In this document: positions 7,004-16,421 of the stretch, piece by piece
Position numbering within the stretch: position 1 is the first letter of the stretch
Layout: the number at the start of each line of letters is the position of its first letter
DNA from: a virus
Length of the DNA stretch: 38,493 nucleotides
Virus record (IMG/VR): IMGVR_UViG_3300032360_000024
Span: 1-38,493 of that record
Strand: one strand, 5' to 3'
Notes under the pieces: generated by a model
Databases searched by the model: none
What the model was told of the DNA's origin: nothing
Seen by the model: the letters and a program-made list of their open reading frames with translations, nothing else
Translations under genes and position numbers: made by a program

Positions 7004-8020
7004 ATGGCTTTCGGTTATAAAGATACCGATGCTAACTGGTCAGATATTCTGACCACGACCTTTGCGAAGGTCACACCACAGTTCATCGATCAGGTCTTCC
7101 AGGCCCGTCCTCTCGCTTATTTCTTGGCGCAGGCTGGTCAGGTCATCCAGATCGATGGTGGCGCACGTATCCAAGAGGCTTTGATCGGCCTTGACAACTC
7201 GGCGAACACAGTCACCTACTCGGGTGCGACTGCTATCAACAACGTCGCTCAGGAAGAAGTCACTTCGGCGATTTACGATTGGAAGCAGCTTGCTTCTACC
7301 GTGTCGATCACTGGTCTTGAAGAGGCTCAGAACAGCGGCGAAGCTGCGTTCCTTGATCTTCTCAACACCAAGATCGAGATTGCCCGCGAATCTGTTGTTC
7401 AGAAGATGAACAGCATGTTCTGGGGTGCCTCGCCTGACAGCACCGACTTCCACGGCCTTACCCTTCTGGTCAAGGACGTTGTCTCTACTGTCGGCGGCAT
7501 CACCCCTGGTGATTCCCCCGACGATTACTGGTGGAGGTCTGCGGTTCACAACGCTGCTCAGGCAGCTACGGGACCGACGGCTGGCATTGCGGGCTTCGCT
7601 CACACCGATGGCACGGTTCTCGACCGTGAGATGATGACGAACGTCTTCAACGATGCTTCTGTGGGTGGCGACACTCCGCAGTTTGTCATCACCACTCAGG
7701 AACTACACGAGCATTACGAGTCACTGCTGCAGGCGAACATGCGTCACACCGACGCTAAGCTCGCAGACGCTGGCTTCCAGGCTTTGGAGTTCAAGGGCCG
7801 TCCCGTCTTGTTCGATGACGATTGTCCCGCTGGTGAGATGTACTTCATCAACCCGAAGTACCTGCGCCTCAAGGTTCACAAGGACCGCTTCTTCAAGGCT
7901 GGACCCTTCATCCAGCCGACCAATGCGGATACCCGCACCATGAAGATGCTGACCTACGGCAACCTCACGATCAACTCCCGTCGTCACCAGGGAATGATCT
8001 ACGGCCTCACCACTGCCTAA
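7004..8020 (+). CDS. Major capsid protein (HK97-like fold expected)
   Basis: A 338-residue protein forming the head shell. The start is ATG 7004 after TTAGGAG. The N-terminal arm (LTTTFAKVTPQFIDQVFQ) is followed by a helix and strand pattern of HK97-type capsid proteins. Near the C-terminus the segment GRPVLFDDDCPAGEMYFINP is typical of this fold, with the product then showing strands at the end (LTYGNLTINSRRHQGMIYG). Regular use of GCT, GTC and CTC codons fits a highly expressed gene. It follows the scaffold and is followed by a strong hairpin that may set its mRNA end. Confidence 0.92.
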   Translation: MAFGYKDTDANWSDILTTTFAKVTPQFIDQVFQARPLAYFLAQAGQVIQIDGGARIQEALIGLDNSANTVTYSGATAINNVAQEEVTSAIYDWKQLASTVSITGLEEAQNSGEAAFLDLLNTKIEIARESVVQKMNSMFWGASPDSTDFHGLTLLVKDVVSTVGGITPGDSPDDYWWRSAVHNAAQAATGPTAGIAGFAHTDGTVLDREMMTNVFNDASVGGDTPQFVITTQELHEHYESLLQANMRHTDAKLADAGFQALEFKGRPVLFDDDCPAGEMYFINPKYLRLKVHKDRFFKAGPFIQPTNADTRTMKMLTYGNLTINSRRHQGMIYGLTTA

Positions 8021-8040
8021 TCCAGGGCGAATGGTTTGAG

Positions 8041-8076
8041 TGGAGCGGGTCAGATCTTAGGATCTGGCCCGCTCCA
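8041..8076 (+). terminator. Long hairpin after the major capsid gene
   Basis: TGGAGCGGGTCAGATC (8041-8056) pairs with GATCTGGCCCGCTCCA (8061-8076) across a four-base loop TTAG, a 16-bp stem with a single G-U pair. No T-run follows, so it could be a partial terminator or an mRNA-stabilising 3' structure that raises capsid over downstream expression. It is the strongest hairpin in the rightward module. Confidence 0.75.
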
Positions 8077-8099
8077 AGGACGAACGTTGGGAGAGGTCT

Positions 8100-8804
8100 G
8101 TGGCATACAATCTTGCAAGTTTTCGTGAGCTTATACGGGCAACGTTGGACTTGGATGCGACGGATCTCCCTGACATTCTCGTAGACGATTGGATTCGTGA
8201 CGGCGCTACTCGTGCCCAAACGCGTCGCCAGCAATGGCCGTTCTATGAGAAAGACTGGACGTTCAACTCTGTTGACGACCAGGGCACATATACGTTGGCT
8301 GATATTCAGGCCGACAGTGGAAGTACCGATGCGATAGCTGAGATCCGTCAGATCCGCGGCCCTGATTGGGATCTGCGATGGCAGGACATCACAACGCACG
8401 ACAAAACGAACCCTCGGGGTTCTGTTTCTAGCGGCACTCCCAGGTTCTGGTCGCAGTGGAACAACAGCGATGTGATCTTGGATCCTGTCCCTAACAATTC
8501 GACTGATACGTTCGTTGTGCGCGGTTACGCTAAGCGTGCCGATTGGGTTTCGGATGGGGCTGCTGCCGTGTCAGATATGCCTGTCGAGTTCGATAACACG
8601 ATCCTGAATTGGGCTATCGGTAAAGCGCACGCTCAGCAGGGCGATCCTGCTTCGGCGTTGCATTATGCCGACATGGCCGATCTTCGGTTGCGGGAACTTG
8701 TCAGATACTACGACGATCCTTCTCCCAGCCACGAAGTCACTTTCGGCGGCGATTACAACCGTCAAGTAGGCGGGTTGTCGGATCCTCGCTTCGCATGGGA
8801 GTGA
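8100..8804 (+). CDS. Head-to-tail adaptor (tail tubular protein A-like)
   Basis: A 234-residue protein expected to form the ring under the portal, like T7 gp11 or P22 gp4. The start is GTG 8100 after GGGAGAGG. An N-terminal helix (FRELIRATLDLDA) and the C-terminal helical hairpin VEFDNTILNWAIGKAHAQQ with DPASALHYADMADLRL are typical of podovirus adaptors. It lies between the capsid gene and the nozzle gene, the conserved order in short-tailed phages. Confidence 0.75.
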   Translation: MAYNLASFRELIRATLDLDATDLPDILVDDWIRDGATRAQTRRQQWPFYEKDWTFNSVDDQGTYTLADIQADSGSTDAIAEIRQIRGPDWDLRWQDITTHDKTNPRGSVSSGTPRFWSQWNNSDVILDPVPNNSTDTFVVRGYAKRADWVSDGAAAVSDMPVEFDNTILNWAIGKAHAQQGDPASALHYADMADLRLRELVRYYDDPSPSHEVTFGGDYNRQVGGLSDPRFAWE

Positions 8805-8809
8805 GCTGA

Positions 8810-10477
8810 ATGGCTATAGACGTTCGTAGAGGTGGTGCGCGACCCCCGCAGTTGAGGCTGGATCCGCAGGTTGATTTCACTGGCGGGTTAAACGCTATTG
8901 AAGATCGTTTCCAGTTGGCTCCGAACGAGTCGCCCGACTGTTTAAACGTCGACATTCATCGGCGTGGCGGTGTTCAACGCCGCCGTTCTGTGCGTTCTTG
9001 GGGCACCTATGACCCGTTCGGTGATGCCACTGTCCCTGCTGAGTTGTTTGAACATCGCGATCAGATAAACGACTCGGCCAAAGTGGTCGCTACCAGAGGC
9101 GACGGCGTCAACGCTTTGATGGCTGTTGGGGTTGGGGCTGGCTGGACGGCTGTTACCAACACGGGCCAAGACGAGATCTACGATCACGCCATGATGAACG
9201 GCAAGTCATGGTTTGCTTGCAAACTTCAAGCCACCCAGTCGTGGGAAACCCCGTCAGGGGTTCCTGACGGTGCCACAGCCGTAATCCCTGATTCGGCGGG
9301 CGCATACCAAAACGACTATGCGACAGCAGCAGGCAACATCTTTCCCCATTGCCAATTTGTGGAATCTCACGGCGGGTTCATGTGGGCTGCCTGGACCGAC
9401 GAGGGAGCAATCACTCACCCGACCCGTGTCAGGTTCTCGCATCCTGGCTACGCAGACAGGTGGTCTGAGGACGACTGGATCGATGTCGGCGACGAAGACG
9501 GCGACCAGATCGTCGCTATCAAATCGTTCCGTGATCACCTGCTCGTGTTCATGCACCGCTCGGTGCATGCCGTGTTCGGCTATGACCGCCAAAACTTTCA
9601 AGTCGTCAAGGTGTCGTCTTCTGTAGGAGCCGAATCAAAGAAGAACATATCGGTCACGCCGCAGGGTGTTTGGTTCTTTTCGCCTGATCGGGGGGTTTAC
9701 TTCTATAACGGTGATGGGGAACCTCAGTGGGCGTTTGAGAAGATTTGGCCGCTGATGGATAACGGCTCGTTTAACGAAGCTTCGTTTGACGATGTCGTTG
9801 TTGCTTCTGTGAGCGGCAAGATTTGGGTTTCGGTTCCGCAAGATGACGGCACGGATGTGACGTTTGTGTTTGATCCAGCCGTTGGGGCATGGGTTCGTTA
9901 TGGTCTTGCTATCACTGGTCATGTTGAGTTCCAGAATTCTTCTGGTTTGGTTGAACATTTGGCGTCTACAGCGGGTAACGCTGGTTTGATCAAGTTGGAC
10001 TCTGGCACGGCGTCTGATTCTTTCAACGATGCGGCATCGCCTGCAGAGGTTGTCATCGATTCGTACTATGTGACGCGGTGGATGGATGGCGGGTCGCCGT
10101 TTCTTCCGAAACGGTACAAGAAGCCTGAGTTTATTGTGTCGGGCGTTTCTACTCACATCATTCAGGCTCATATCTATTTTGATTATTCAGATGCGACTGC
10201 TGCGAAGACTTTGCAGTTGAACGTGGTTGGGGATCTTGCGTCTACGAATTTGGTTTGGGACGACGACGACGGCAGTGCCGATGACAACCCGTCAGCCCAG
10301 TGGGATGACGGGCAGTGGGCTGTTCAGTCGGCTGCAACTCAAGACGAAATTGTTCGTGGCGGCACTATCGGCGGTTCTGGCCGTGCTGTCGCTATCAAAT
10401 TTGTTGGACCGTCCGATGTCCAGTGGGAAATAAGGGGATTTACCCTGAAGTACCTAGCTAAGAAACCGAGATCTTAA
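8810..10477 (+). CDS. Tail nozzle protein (tail tubular protein B-like)
   Basis: A 555-residue, beta-rich protein expected to form the lower tail tube of a podovirus. The N-terminal phrase DFTGGLNAIEDRFQLAPNES with PDCLNVDIHRRGG is a clear signature of the T7 gp12/P22 gp10-like nozzle group. The middle has repeated Trp-rich strands (WFFSPDRGVYFYNG) consistent with a beta-propeller. The start is ATG 8810 after a GAGTGAG region, five bases beyond the adaptor stop. Its presence, with no tape measure or tail tube genes, is the main reason to call this a podovirus. Confidence 0.8.
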   Translation: MAIDVRRGGARPPQLRLDPQVDFTGGLNAIEDRFQLAPNESPDCLNVDIHRRGGVQRRRSVRSWGTYDPFGDATVPAELFEHRDQINDSAKVVATRGDGVNALMAVGVGAGWTAVTNTGQDEIYDHAMMNGKSWFACKLQATQSWETPSGVPDGATAVIPDSAGAYQNDYATAAGNIFPHCQFVESHGGFMWAAWTDEGAITHPTRVRFSHPGYADRWSEDDWIDVGDEDGDQIVAIKSFRDHLLVFMHRSVHAVFGYDRQNFQVVKVSSSVGAESKKNISVTPQGVWFFSPDRGVYFYNGDGEPQWAFEKIWPLMDNGSFNEASFDDVVVASVSGKIWVSVPQDDGTDVTFVFDPAVGAWVRYGLAITGHVEFQNSSGLVEHLASTAGNAGLIKLDSGTASDSFNDAASPAEVVIDSYYVTRWMDGGSPFLPKRYKKPEFIVSGVSTHIIQAHIYFDYSDATAAKTLQLNVVGDLASTNLVWDDDDGSADDNPSAQWDDGQWAVQSAATQDEIVRGGTIGGSGRAVAIKFVGPSDVQWEIRGFTLKYLAKKPRS

Positions 10478-10478
10478 T

Positions 10479-11660
10479 ATGGTTGCAAATGTAGTTATCC
10501 CAAATACTTTCGTTGCGTCTACCGATGCGATTGCTGCTGAGGTGAACGCAAACTTCGTCGCGCTTCGTGACCACATCAACAACTACATGGTTACTAACGA
10601 CGGTGTGGTTGCTGTAGCTGGCACTCAGGCTTTGAACGATGTGACTGTTGCTGGCACGTTGACGTTGACTGGCAACCTTGTGGCTAATGCCACCATCAAG
10701 GGCGATGTTGTTGATACTGGCGGGTCAACTATCATTCTGGATAACACTGCGGGTGCTGGCTGGTTCCGTGGCGACATCAAGGACGCTAGCGACACAGTGA
10801 TTGTGGATGTTTCAGCGGCCACGTTCGCTGGCAACGCGACGACTGCTACGACTGCGGTAACTACGTCTGGTAACGCTGCGACAGCTAGCAAACTCCTTGC
10901 TACTAAAACCATCGACATCACTGGGGTCGCTGCAACAGCAACTGCTTTTGATGGTTCAGCCAACATCAGTATTCCGATTACTGCTGTGCCTTCAGCGCTA
11001 CTCACGGGCACGATTGACACTGCCCGTATTCCTACGTTGTCGCAATATGTGCGGTCCGACACGTCTGACACGATGGTTGGCGATTTAACCGTCGAGGGCG
11101 ACATTAACGTGACTGATGCTGGCGACCGAGTTGTCATTTCTGCCGATACCGACTGGGCACTAAAGGTCGGCAATCTGGCTGCTGCACAGAATCCCGACAA
11201 TAAGGCCGTCATAGGCGTCGTGTGGGACAGCGCTCATGGTACGGGCACTTCGATAGGAATTAGTCTCAAATACGACGCATCAGCGACGACGCAGACATTT
11301 CTCAAGTTCCAATACGCAACTGGTGTTGATGGTGGTTCCATCCAGTCGAATGGCACGACTACTTACTTTGTGGCCCCTTCGGACATCAGGTACAAGGAAA
11401 ACGTGACGCCTGTATCGGGCGCTCTTGCCGCATTGAATGATGTGGATGTGATTAGCTACAACCGCATCGGGCATGATCTGACCCGTGTCGGGTTCTCTGC
11501 CCAGAACGTGCAAAGCATCAGTGAGTTTGCTCGGTTCGTCACAGTGGAAGAGGACGACTCGGACGAGAAGCTACAGCTAGCGGAAGCAGAGTTTATTCCG
11601 TATCTCGTGTCAGCCGTGAATGAACTCACAGCTCGCCTAGAAGCGCTAGAGGCCGTGTAG
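10479..11660 (+). CDS. Tail fibre with C-terminal S74 intramolecular chaperone
   Basis: A 393-residue fibre protein. Residues 1-290 are rich in Thr, Ala, Val and Asp with repeated beta turns, as in trimeric fibre shafts. Residues ~298-393 match the peptidase S74 domain: SDIRYKENV places the Ser and Lys of the self-cleavage dyad five positions apart (S301, K306), followed by a long C-terminal helix (LVSAVNELTARLEALEAV). In this family the chaperone helps trimerise the fibre and then cuts itself off. It starts two bases after the nozzle stop and is the first of two S74 fibres. Confidence 0.85.
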   Translation: MVANVVIPNTFVASTDAIAAEVNANFVALRDHINNYMVTNDGVVAVAGTQALNDVTVAGTLTLTGNLVANATIKGDVVDTGGSTIILDNTAGAGWFRGDIKDASDTVIVDVSAATFAGNATTATTAVTTSGNAATASKLLATKTIDITGVAATATAFDGSANISIPITAVPSALLTGTIDTARIPTLSQYVRSDTSDTMVGDLTVEGDINVTDAGDRVVISADTDWALKVGNLAAAQNPDNKAVIGVVWDSAHGTGTSIGISLKYDASATTQTFLKFQYATGVDGGSIQSNGTTTYFVAPSDIRYKENVTPVSGALAALNDVDVISYNRIGHDLTRVGFSAQNVQSISEFARFVTVEEDDSDEKLQLAEAEFIPYLVSAVNELTARLEALEAV

Positions 11661-11663
11661 TCG

Positions 11664-11927
11664 ATGCGCGAATGGGCGGCAATCTTCGGCGGGTCAGGAG
11701 CGGCTTTGATTACAGGCATATTTGCTGTATTGATGAATCGGTTTCGTAAAGAGAACACGAGACAGCACGACGAAACAAACGCTTTGCGTGCCGTTGGGCA
11801 CGCAGCAAATCTGAACAAGATGGAAGATATCGCAGATCGGATCACTGAGGTTCGTGACGATGTGAAAGAAGTTCGCACCTGGCAGGTCGACCATTTGGAA
11901 TGGCACGCAGACCAGAAGAAGAAGTAG
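11664..11927 (+). CDS. Small membrane protein with coiled coil, possible holin
   Basis: An 87-residue protein with one membrane segment near the N-terminus (~7-24, [18 protein letters not shown]). A basic stretch and a charged coiled coil ([20 protein letters not shown]) follow, ending in KKK. Similar small proteins are often called holins or lysis accessories in actinobacterial phages. The start is ATG 11664, right after the preceding fibre stop. It lies between the two fibre genes and far from the amidase, so lysis genes are not clustered. It could equally be a lysis regulator or membrane anchor. Confidence 0.6.
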   Translation: MREWAAIFGGSGAALITGIFAVLMNRFRKENTRQHDETNALRAVGHAANLNKMEDIADRITEVRDDVKEVRTWQVDHLEWHADQKKK

Positions 11928-11937
11928 GGGACTAGAC

Positions 11938-14379
11938 GTGTCTAACTGGATAAACAGGCAATACAGCATCAACCCAGAACAGCCCCCTGTTAACCTGGCT
12001 CTTGCCAGCGGCTTGACTTACATCGGGACGTATTCGGTTGCTACTACTTACGCCATCGGCGATGTGGTCGCCGACGGCTCAGGCAACTCGTTTGTGTCCA
12101 GAACCGCTTCGAACGTGGGCAACGCTCTCCCCTCTGTAGGAGCCTCTAACACGGATTGGCAGACGCTGGCACAGCGGGGCACGACTGGCATTCAGGGGAA
12201 CACAGGCAACACTGGGGCTGCTGGAGCTGACGGCACGGACGGTACCGATGGTACTGACGGCACGGACGGCACGGACGGTACTGACGGGGCGGACGGGGCG
12301 GACGGTACGGCCGCAACTATCGGTGTAGGGACCACATCTAGCGTCACGAACGCTGGTACTGCTTCAATAACGAATTCTGGCACTTCATCAGCGGCTACAT
12401 TCGATTTTGTATTGCGTGACGGCCCCACTGGCCCGACTGGTCCCACTGGGCCTACTGGTTCAACAGGTGCGACTGGCCCGACAGGTTCTACTGGTTCTAC
12501 TGGTCTTACTGGTTCTGCAGCAACAGTAGCTGTCGGGACGACAGGTTCGGTTACTAATGCTGGCACGGCTTCTGTTGCCAATTCGGGTTCTTCGTCGGCT
12601 GCTACGTTCGACTTCATCCTGAGGGACGGCCCTACGGGGCCGACAGGTTCTACTGGCCCGACTGGTGCTACAGGTGCGACTGGCGCTACTGGCCCAACTG
12701 GTGCTGATTCTACGGTTGCTGGCCCGACGGGACCGACGGGACCGACTGGCCCGACTGGCCCTACTGGTAGCACTGGTTCTACGGGCGCTACGGGTCCAAC
12801 TGGCGCTACGGGCGCAGACTCTACGGTTCCTGGGCCTACGGGGCCGACTGGCCCCACTGGTTCGACAGGTTCAACAGGCGCTACTGGCGCTGCGGGCGCG
12901 GATGGTGTCATTGGCACCGTCACGGCTGGCACGAACTTGAGTGGTGGCGGTTCTGCCGCCACCGTGACGTTGAACCTTGATAACGACATTGCGTTGACTT
13001 CGTTGACGACGACTGGCGATGCGACGTTTGACACGAGCACGTTGCATGTTGATTCGACCAACAATCGTGTCGGCATCGGCACCACGTCGCCTAGCGTCCC
13101 GCTGCACCTCAACATCGGAACGGGCAACAGCGGCATCCTCGTTGAGTCAACCGATGCCACTGCTCGTATCAACATGAGGGACAGTTCAACCTCGGGCAAC
13201 TCTTACGTCGGCATCGGCGCTGTAGGCAATGACCTGAGTCTGTGGGCGGGCAACGCCAAGAAGATGACGATTTTGTCTGATGGGAAGGTAGGTATCGGCA
13301 CCACGTCGCCTAACAATTCGCTGTCGTTTGGCACGCCTGCTAACGGCTCTCGCCAGATTGGGCTGTATGAAAACGGCACCGCCTATTACGGGTTTGGTAC
13401 AGATGTCAACCGTTTAGCAATTTATGCAAGCAACTCGGCGGGTACGGCTGAGCGGGTTACTGTTACGTCGGACGGCAAGGTCGGCATCGGCACCACTGCG
13501 CCAGCGTACCCGTTGGACGTGAACACTAGCGCTCGCATCAAGGGCGATTTGCGTATCGGTGTCAACGGCGGCGGCGACTCAAGTATCTTTTTCTACGACG
13601 ACAACTCCAACACTGAACGCACGTTTATGTGGGACGACAGCGCTAACCGTTTCTACTTTGAGGGCAGCATTGCTCCGTCGGGCAACATCTATGGCCCTAA
13701 TGGTACTGCGGGTGGTCCGACCTACAACTTTGCCAGCGACACCAACACGGGCATGTACCGTGTGGGGAGCGATCAACTTGGCTTTAGCACTGGCGGTGCG
13801 GTAAGAGCGACCGTTAAGAGCGACGGCATTCATCTTGCGTCGGGAGACTGGTTCCGCAGCTACGGCTCCACAGGGTGGTACAACGGGACTTACGGCGGCG
13901 GCATGTATATGACCGACAGCACTTGGGTGCGCACATACAACGGTAAGGGCCTCCTCACCACAGGTAAAATCTACCTTGGCGCAATGACCACCTTTACGAG
14001 TGGCGGTTACGCTACCGCTAGGCGCAACGACTCAACAGGTTATTTCATGGAACTTGTGTCTTCGGAGCGTTTCAAAACAAACATCACCGACCTAGACCTA
14101 GCCGAAGCTTCCAAGATTTTGGATGCACGACCCATCAAATATCAAGACATTGTAGAAGCGGCAGAAGACCCTGACTCTCCTTATCAGGTAGGTTTATCTG
14201 CCGAATCGTTACATGAAGCTGGGTACCCGTGGGTTTTGAAGTACGACTACGACGATGAAACGAAGATAACTGATTTCACTAAGCCTCGTGGGATTCATTA
14301 CGAGTTTCTTGTGGCTCCGTTGCTTGTGATTGTTAAAGATTTGAAAACCCGATTGGCTGCGGTAGAGGCGGCATTATGA
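11938..14379 (+). CDS. Large collagen-like tail fibre with S74 chaperone
   Basis: An 813-residue fibre. Residues ~1-80 are a likely virion anchor domain. Residues ~81-323 contain Gly-X-Thr/Asp triplets interrupted by two related ~40-residue modules ([19 protein letters not shown] and [19 protein letters not shown], each ending in FDF-LRDG). Three VGIGTTSP-type beta-repeat units follow (~380-530). The C-terminal S74 domain (~708-813) begins with SSERFKTNI, Ser and Lys five apart, and ends in a long helix. It probably carries host receptor binding. The start is GTG 11938; GGGGA lies about 12 bases upstream. An open frame on the opposite strand here is a shadow of the repeats. Confidence 0.88.
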   Translation: MSNWINRQYSINPEQPPVNLALASGLTYIGTYSVATTYAIGDVVADGSGNSFVSRTASNVGNALPSVGASNTDWQTLAQRGTTGIQGNTGNTGAAGADGTDGTDGTDGTDGTDGTDGADGADGTAATIGVGTTSSVTNAGTASITNSGTSSAATFDFVLRDGPTGPTGPTGPTGSTGATGPTGSTGSTGLTGSAATVAVGTTGSVTNAGTASVANSGSSSAATFDFILRDGPTGPTGSTGPTGATGATGATGPTGADSTVAGPTGPTGPTGPTGPTGSTGSTGATGPTGATGADSTVPGPTGPTGPTGSTGSTGATGAAGADGVIGTVTAGTNLSGGGSAATVTLNLDNDIALTSLTTTGDATFDTSTLHVDSTNNRVGIGTTSPSVPLHLNIGTGNSGILVESTDATARINMRDSSTSGNSYVGIGAVGNDLSLWAGNAKKMTILSDGKVGIGTTSPNNSLSFGTPANGSRQIGLYENGTAYYGFGTDVNRLAIYASNSAGTAERVTVTSDGKVGIGTTAPAYPLDVNTSARIKGDLRIGVNGGGDSSIFFYDDNSNTERTFMWDDSANRFYFEGSIAPSGNIYGPNGTAGGPTYNFASDTNTGMYRVGSDQLGFSTGGAVRATVKSDGIHLASGDWFRSYGSTGWYNGTYGGGMYMTDSTWVRTYNGKGLLTTGKIYLGAMTTFTSGGYATARRNDSTGYFMELVSSERFKTNITDLDLAEASKILDARPIKYQDIVEAAEDPDSPYQVGLSAESLHEAGYPWVLKYDYDDETKITDFTKPRGIHYEFLVAPLLVIVKDLKTRLAAVEAAL
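12178..12906 (+). repeat. Collagen-like coding repeats
   Basis: Tandem 9-base units encode Gly-Thr-Asp, Gly-Pro-Thr and Gly-Ser-Thr triplets in three blocks (12178-12309, 12418-12516, 12622-12906). Between the blocks lie two copies of a ~100-base module. Such DNA recombines easily, so fibre length may vary between relatives or be mis-assembled. Confidence 0.85.
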
Positions 14380-14417
14380 CATCTCTGATCCGATTCCTAA
14401 TCGAGCCAAACTCGACA

Positions 14418-14426
14418 TGGTAGAAT
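14418..14426 (+). promoter_or_regulatory. Extended -10 promoter candidate
   Basis: TGGTAGAAT is an extended -10 (TG, one base, TAGAAT), 29 bases before the ATG at 14455 and after the fibre gene stop. No good -35 box lies 16-18 bases upstream, which is allowed for extended -10 promoters. Confidence 0.4.
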
Positions 14427-14454
14427 AATCAGGAACCAACTTTAAGGATTTGTC

Positions 14455-14616
14455 ATGGTCGAAGTAACCGCAGACGAAGTAGTCCAAGCATTCAAGGACC
14501 GTTACCCGACAGAGTTTGAGTTGTGTGTGCTGCTCGTACAGAACATCAAGATGCAGCAACAGTTGACTGTTGATCCCAACCTCGAGGATGTAGAAGCCGA
14601 AGATACCGCTACTTAG
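14455..14616 (+). CDS. Small acidic protein of unknown function
   Basis: A 53-residue gene found by hand translation. The start is ATG 14455 after TAAGGA. The product begins MVEVTADEVVQAFKDRYPTE, has a hydrophobic centre (FELCVLLVQN) and a very acidic end (LEDVEAEDTAT). It lies between the large fibre gene and the internal virion genes, with its own promoter candidate. The pattern suggests two short helices that could pack against a partner. No family is recognised. Confidence 0.65.
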   Translation: MVEVTADEVVQAFKDRYPTEFELCVLLVQNIKMQQQLTVDPNLEDVEAEDTAT

Positions 14617-14622
14617 GCGGTA

Positions 14623-14649
14623 GAACGCCGTCCACCCCCATATAGGAGG
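14623..14649 (+). promoter_or_regulatory. Late motif copy 6, before internal virion genes
   Basis: GAACGCCGTCCAC is followed by four C and then ATATAGGAGG. This is the clearest copy. The TATAGGAGG part also supplies the ribosome binding site of the gene at 14656. Confidence 0.5.
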
Positions 14650-14655
14650 CCAGTT

Positions 14656-15087
14656 ATGTCTGTGTCTGATTTCTTTGCTGCCGAGAAGCCTGCGTTTGAT
14701 CGCCAGCGCGACATCGCCGATTACGGGTACCAGAATGCTTTGGTCCGTAACGCTGCTCAACGGCAGTCGTTGAACGTCGAGCGCCTCGACGCGACTCGAC
14801 GTTTGGGTAAGCAGTTGACTGCCCGTCGGCAGCAGATCCCTGGGCAGTTCACGGGTCGCGGTTTGCTGAAGAGCGGCATTTATGGCAAGGCGTTGGGCGA
14901 TTTTGAGACTGCTCGTTTGCAGGCTGAGGCTGGGATGGCTCGCGGGTTTCAGAAGCGGGGCATGGATTTGTCTCAGCAGCTTTCTTCGGCTGAGATGAAT
15001 CGTCTGATTCAGTTGGCTGATGTTGATTTGAATGAGGCTCAGCGTCGTACTGCGATTGCGGGCATGTTGCAGGGGGCTACGAGCTGA
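14656..15087 (+). CDS. Internal virion protein-like, small
   Basis: A 143-residue, almost entirely helical protein with many Ala, Gln and Arg (LGKQLTARRQQIPGQF, MARGFQKRGMDLSQQL). The start is ATG 14656 after TAGGAGG. Size, helix content and position just before two larger proteins recall T7 gp14, the first component of the ejected internal core. No sequence identity can be claimed. Its stop overlaps the next start, so translation is coupled. Confidence 0.55.
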   Translation: MSVSDFFAAEKPAFDRQRDIADYGYQNALVRNAAQRQSLNVERLDATRRLGKQLTARRQQIPGQFTGRGLLKSGIYGKALGDFETARLQAEAGMARGFQKRGMDLSQQLSSAEMNRLIQLADVDLNEAQRRTAIAGMLQGATS

Positions 15088-16421
15088 TGGGTGGCCTCGG
15101 CAGAATTTCGTGGGATGACATAACCGACGTACTTAGTCCTGTCACGGACCGATTTGGGAATTTCCTCGATCAACTTCAGGGTCCACCTGACGAAACATTT
15201 GATGTTCCAGGGAATGATCCTGAAATTCTTTCGGGCCATTTTGGTCCTATCCCGATGACTGCTGGGGGGGATTTAATAAACCCTCACGAATCGGATCTGA
15301 CAAACACGCAGTTCCGCATTGCTGCAGCGTGGCAGCACTACCAGCGAGTCGCAAAGGAGCAGGGTAAAGCTGTTGGGGATACTTGGGAGAGCAATCCAGG
15401 CCGAGCCAAATCTCTGGTAAATGCGGCCGATTGGCAACGGAATTACATAAGAACTCAGTCGGGTTTAGATGCTGCGGCTAACAAAAGTTACTTTGACTCT
15501 TTGTATAGTTCTGGATCTTCGGGCGGCACGGGTATAGACACCGCCAGTTTGGAGATGCAGCAGGCCGCTATCGAGGACACTCTTGCTCGGTCGATGGAAC
15601 AGATTGCTTCACAGTTTGAGTTGATGACTGCGGAGATGGAACGGCAGAAGGAAGCTTCTGCTTTGGAGATGGACGCTGCCCGTGTGGCGGCGCTTGAGTC
15701 GTTGACTGCGATGTCGGCGGATCTTGAGGAGACTTCGACTAGAACTCAGGCGCAGATGGCTGCTTCTGCTTTGCGTACTGGCGGCGATATTGGTGCTGCT
15801 ACAGAGGGTGCGTTGCGTCGTTTGGGTTCGACTTCTGATGTGATTTCTGCTGGTGCGCGTCGTGCTATTGAGGAGGAGGGCCAGTCTGAGGTTGGTTTGG
15901 CTGCGTCTGAGGCTCAGATTCAGTCTGATTTGTCTGCCCGTTTGGGGCAGATCACTGAGGGCCAGTTGGGTCGTTCTCGTGGGTCTGCTGAGCAGATCGC
16001 TCAGGGAGGTCAGACGGCTATGTCTGCGAGTATGGCTGCGCTGTTGGCGCAGCAACAGGCTCAGCGTTCTGGCACAGAGTTTGAGGTGGGCGAGAATGCC
16101 CGTCAGGCTGCTTTGGAGTTGGCGTTGAATCCGCCGACTCGTTCTTGGGGTGGTACTGCTGGTGGTCCTCTTGCTGGGATGGATCATATTCGTCAGGCGG
16201 GGCTTGATTACGGCATGTCGGAAACGGAGATCATGCTTGGCATTGAATCTGGCACGATCTTTGACAGGTTGGGCTTTGGGAAGCAGACGGGCAACAAAAA
16301 CGCTGGAGTGCTGGCTCAAGTCTTCTCCGATGAAGAGCTAGCTGGTATGGCGGTAAGCGATAAGGGCGCAGTGAATCAAGATGTCTTGGACGCTCTAGCC
16401 CTCCGTGGTGGATACGAATAG
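15087..16421 (+). CDS. Internal virion protein-like, medium
   Basis: A 444-residue protein; its ATG overlaps the preceding TGA. Residues ~1-140 are mixed and globular. Residues ~155-350 are a long Ala/Glu/Gln-rich helical region (QFELMTAEMERQKEASALEM and similar) with heptad character, and the end is globular. It recalls T7 gp15 in gene order and helical make-up. No lytic transglycosylase motif was recognised. It ends in TAG overlapping the GTG of the giant gene, so the three proteins form one translational unit and probably one ejection complex. Confidence 0.55.
   Translation: MGGLGRISWDDITDVLSPVTDRFGNFLDQLQGPPDETFDVPGNDPEILSGHFGPIPMTAGGDLINPHESDLTNTQFRIAAAWQHYQRVAKEQGKAVGDTWESNPGRAKSLVNAADWQRNYIRTQSGLDAAANKSYFDSLYSSGSSGGTGIDTASLEMQQAAIEDTLARSMEQIASQFELMTAEMERQKEASALEMDAARVAALESLTAMSADLEETSTRTQAQMAASALRTGGDIGAATEGALRRLGSTSDVISAGARRAIEEEGQSEVGLAASEAQIQSDLSARLGQITEGQLGRSRGSAEQIAQGGQTAMSASMAALLAQQQAQRSGTEFEVGENARQAALELALNPPTRSWGGTAGGPLAGMDHIRQAGLDYGMSETEIMLGIESGTIFDRLGFGKQTGNKNAGVLAQVFSDEELAGMAVSDKGAVNQDVLDALALRGGYE

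Noticed and set aside
12192-13199. 335-residue leftward frame rich in Pro-Val
   Set aside because: Mirror image of the collagen-like repeats of the tail fibre; no ribosome binding site.
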